The notes under the pieces were generated by a model. That model ran no database searches. It was not told the DNA's origin and saw nothing but the letters and a program-made list of their open reading frames with translations. Shown here piece by piece: positions 6,227 to 7,319 of a stretch of DNA of 7,319 nucleotides. Origin of the DNA: an uncultured Senegalimassilia sp. (GTDB lineage: Bacteria > Actinomycetota > Coriobacteriia > Coriobacteriales > Eggerthellaceae). The stretch is taken from assembly GCA_937925385.1 (NCBI GenBank), contig CALEWN010000288.1:1-7319 (forward strand), given 5' to 3'. The translations under genes and the position numbers were made by a program. Every line of letters begins with the position of its first letter. Position 1 is the first letter of the stretch.

Positions 6227-7319
6227 ATGATGAAGGCAAAAGGGAGCAAGGCGATTGTTTGGACTACCGCTTTGTGCGCATTCGGCCTGGTAGTGGGCCT
6301 TTCGGCTTGTGCGCCGAACGCCGACAAGGCTGGACGTGCCGATCAGAAGGCAACCGACAAGCCGGTCGCGCAGCAAGTTGAGCAGACGCCCGATGCCGAT
6401 GAATATGGCGTGGTGCATGCCGATCAATGGGCCGGCGACTACCCATATCAGTACCAAACCTATAAGCAAAACGACGCTAACGGCACCGAGGGTAAGCACG
6501 ATTACCTGCAGCTGTACCCTGCGTTGAACACCATGTACAAGGGATATGCCTTTGCGCTTGGCTATGATGAGGCGCACGGTCATACGCACTCGCTCGATAC
6601 GGTGAAGGAAACGCCGCGTACGCAGAAAAAGGAGCAGCTTGCCAACTGCATCTCGTGCAAGACCCCGCAATACACCGCGTTGGTGAATGCGGAGGGCGAT
6701 ACGGCCTATCAAGGTAAATTCAAGGACATGATCGATCAGTTCGACGAGCCCATCAGCTGCTATAACTGCCATGAGAACGACCCCACCCAATTGGTCGTGG
6801 GTAACAAATTCTTCGTGAGGGCGCTCGGCGATGATGTGAACAACGAGAAGAAGGCGCCGCTGGCCAGCCAAACGTGCGGCCAGTGCCACAACGAGTATTA
6901 TTTCGATCCGACCACGAAGGCGACGACGAACCCCTACACCGGTACCGACCAGATGACGCCCGATGCCATCCTTGCCTATTACGACGACATGAACTTCTCC
7001 GACTGGAACCATGCCGACACCATGGCGCCGATGATCAAGGTGCAGCATCCGGAGTTCGAAACCATCTACGGCGGGGAATCCACCACCATGGCGCGGATCG
7101 GCTACACCTGCTCCGACTGCCATATGGGCACGCAGGTCGCCGAGGACGGCACCGCATACACTTCTCATGATTGGATCAGTCCGCTTGAGAACGAGGATAT
7201 GCTTGCAAACGACTGCAACAACTGCCATGCCGACCTGAAGAGCGAGGTGGCGGCTACGCAGGCTAAGGAAGAGCAGCGCGTCACCTCGATCAGCGAGAAG
7301 ATCGAGGATATGACGAACA
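6227..7319 (+). CDS. nrfA: Pentaheme cytochrome c nitrite reductase, lipoprotein form (partial, 3' end outside window)
   Basis: Reduces nitrite to ammonium with six electrons outside the membrane. 364 codons are visible; the gene runs off the right edge. ATG 6227 is preferred because GGAGG (6213-6217) is 9 bases away; ATGs at 6221 and 6230 are in frame. Residues 1-28 are a lipoprotein signal with lipobox L25-S-A-C28, followed by a polar linker to about 60. All five heme sites are present: C141-I-S-C-K145, the lysine-ligated catalytic heme that defines NrfA, then CxxCH at 178-182, 217-221, 295-299 and 330-334. Catalytic Tyr224 (with Glu223) and His274 are in place, and the calcium ligand pair K271-x-Q273 is kept, as in E. 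coli NrfA. R131 is a candidate for the active-site Arg. The partner NrfH is not in the window upstream and may lie downstream. The divergent kinase-regulator operon probably controls it. Confidence 0.95.
   Translation, partial: MMKAKGSKAIVWTTALCAFGLVVGLSACAPNADKAGRADQKATDKPVAQQVEQTPDADEYGVVHADQWAGDYPYQYQTYKQNDANGTEGKHDYLQLYPALNTMYKGYAFALGYDEAHGHTHSLDTVKETPRTQKKEQLANCISCKTPQYTALVNAEGDTAYQGKFKDMIDQFDEPISCYNCHENDPTQLVVGNKFFVRALGDDVNNEKKAPLASQTCGQCHNEYYFDPTTKATTNPYTGTDQMTPDAILAYYDDMNFSDWNHADTMAPMIKVQHPEFETIYGGESTTMARIGYTCSDCHMGTQVAEDGTAYTSHDWISPLENEDMLANDCNNCHADLKSEVAATQAKEEQRVTSISEKIEDMTN

Noticed and set aside
4748..7228. 826-codon minus-strand open frame spanning the kinase and the region opposite nrfA
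   Set aside because: Only the last 416 codons carry kinase domains. The first 410 lie antisense to nrfA and its promoter region and show low-complexity V/R/L/H composition with no recognisable domain. A good ribosome-binding site marks ATG 5998 as the real start.

Overview
The window looks like a chromosomal piece from an anaerobic actinobacterium of the Eggerthellaceae/Coriobacteriia type. The evidence is a Tat-exported lipoprotein flavoprotein of the FAD_binding_2 (fumarate-reductase-like) family next to a small membrane-anchored c-type cytochrome, a 12-helix membrane protein fused to a LuxR DNA-binding domain, and an NrfA-type nitrite reductase made as a lipoprotein. This combination is typical of that family. 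The genus cannot be fixed from the sequence alone.

Layout. (1) Positions 1-276, minus: start of a membrane-anchored c-type cytochrome, cut by the window edge. (2) 277-418: spacer with two GC-rich hairpins. (3) 419-2071, minus: 550-aa Tat-lipoprotein flavoprotein reductase, upstream of the cytochrome gene on the same strand. (4) 2072-2391: divergent intergenic region with repeated ATAACCCC/GGGGTTAT half-sites in two dyads. (5) 2392-3924, plus: 510-aa membrane LuxR-type regulator starting at TTG. (6) 3925-4112: short convergent spacer with a hairpin terminator for the minus-strand operon. (7) 4113-5998, minus: two-gene operon for a soluble GAF histidine kinase and a NarL/FixJ response regulator, overlapping by 4 bases (ATGA). 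(8) 5999-6226: divergent intergenic region. (9) 6227-7319, plus: nrfA, pentaheme nitrite reductase, running off the right edge.

The genes form two respiratory modules, each with its own regulator encoded divergently. In the left module, the cytochrome would pass electrons from the quinone pool or another membrane donor to the exported flavoprotein. The flavoprotein lacks the catalytic arginine and the substrate-binding His/Arg expected of a fumarate reductase, so its electron acceptor is unknown. The membrane LuxR protein is the obvious candidate to sense that acceptor and control the pair. In the right module, the two-component system probably controls nrfA, which reduces nitrite to ammonium on the outer face of the membrane. 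No RNA genes, CRISPR arrays, insertion sequences or phage genes were seen.
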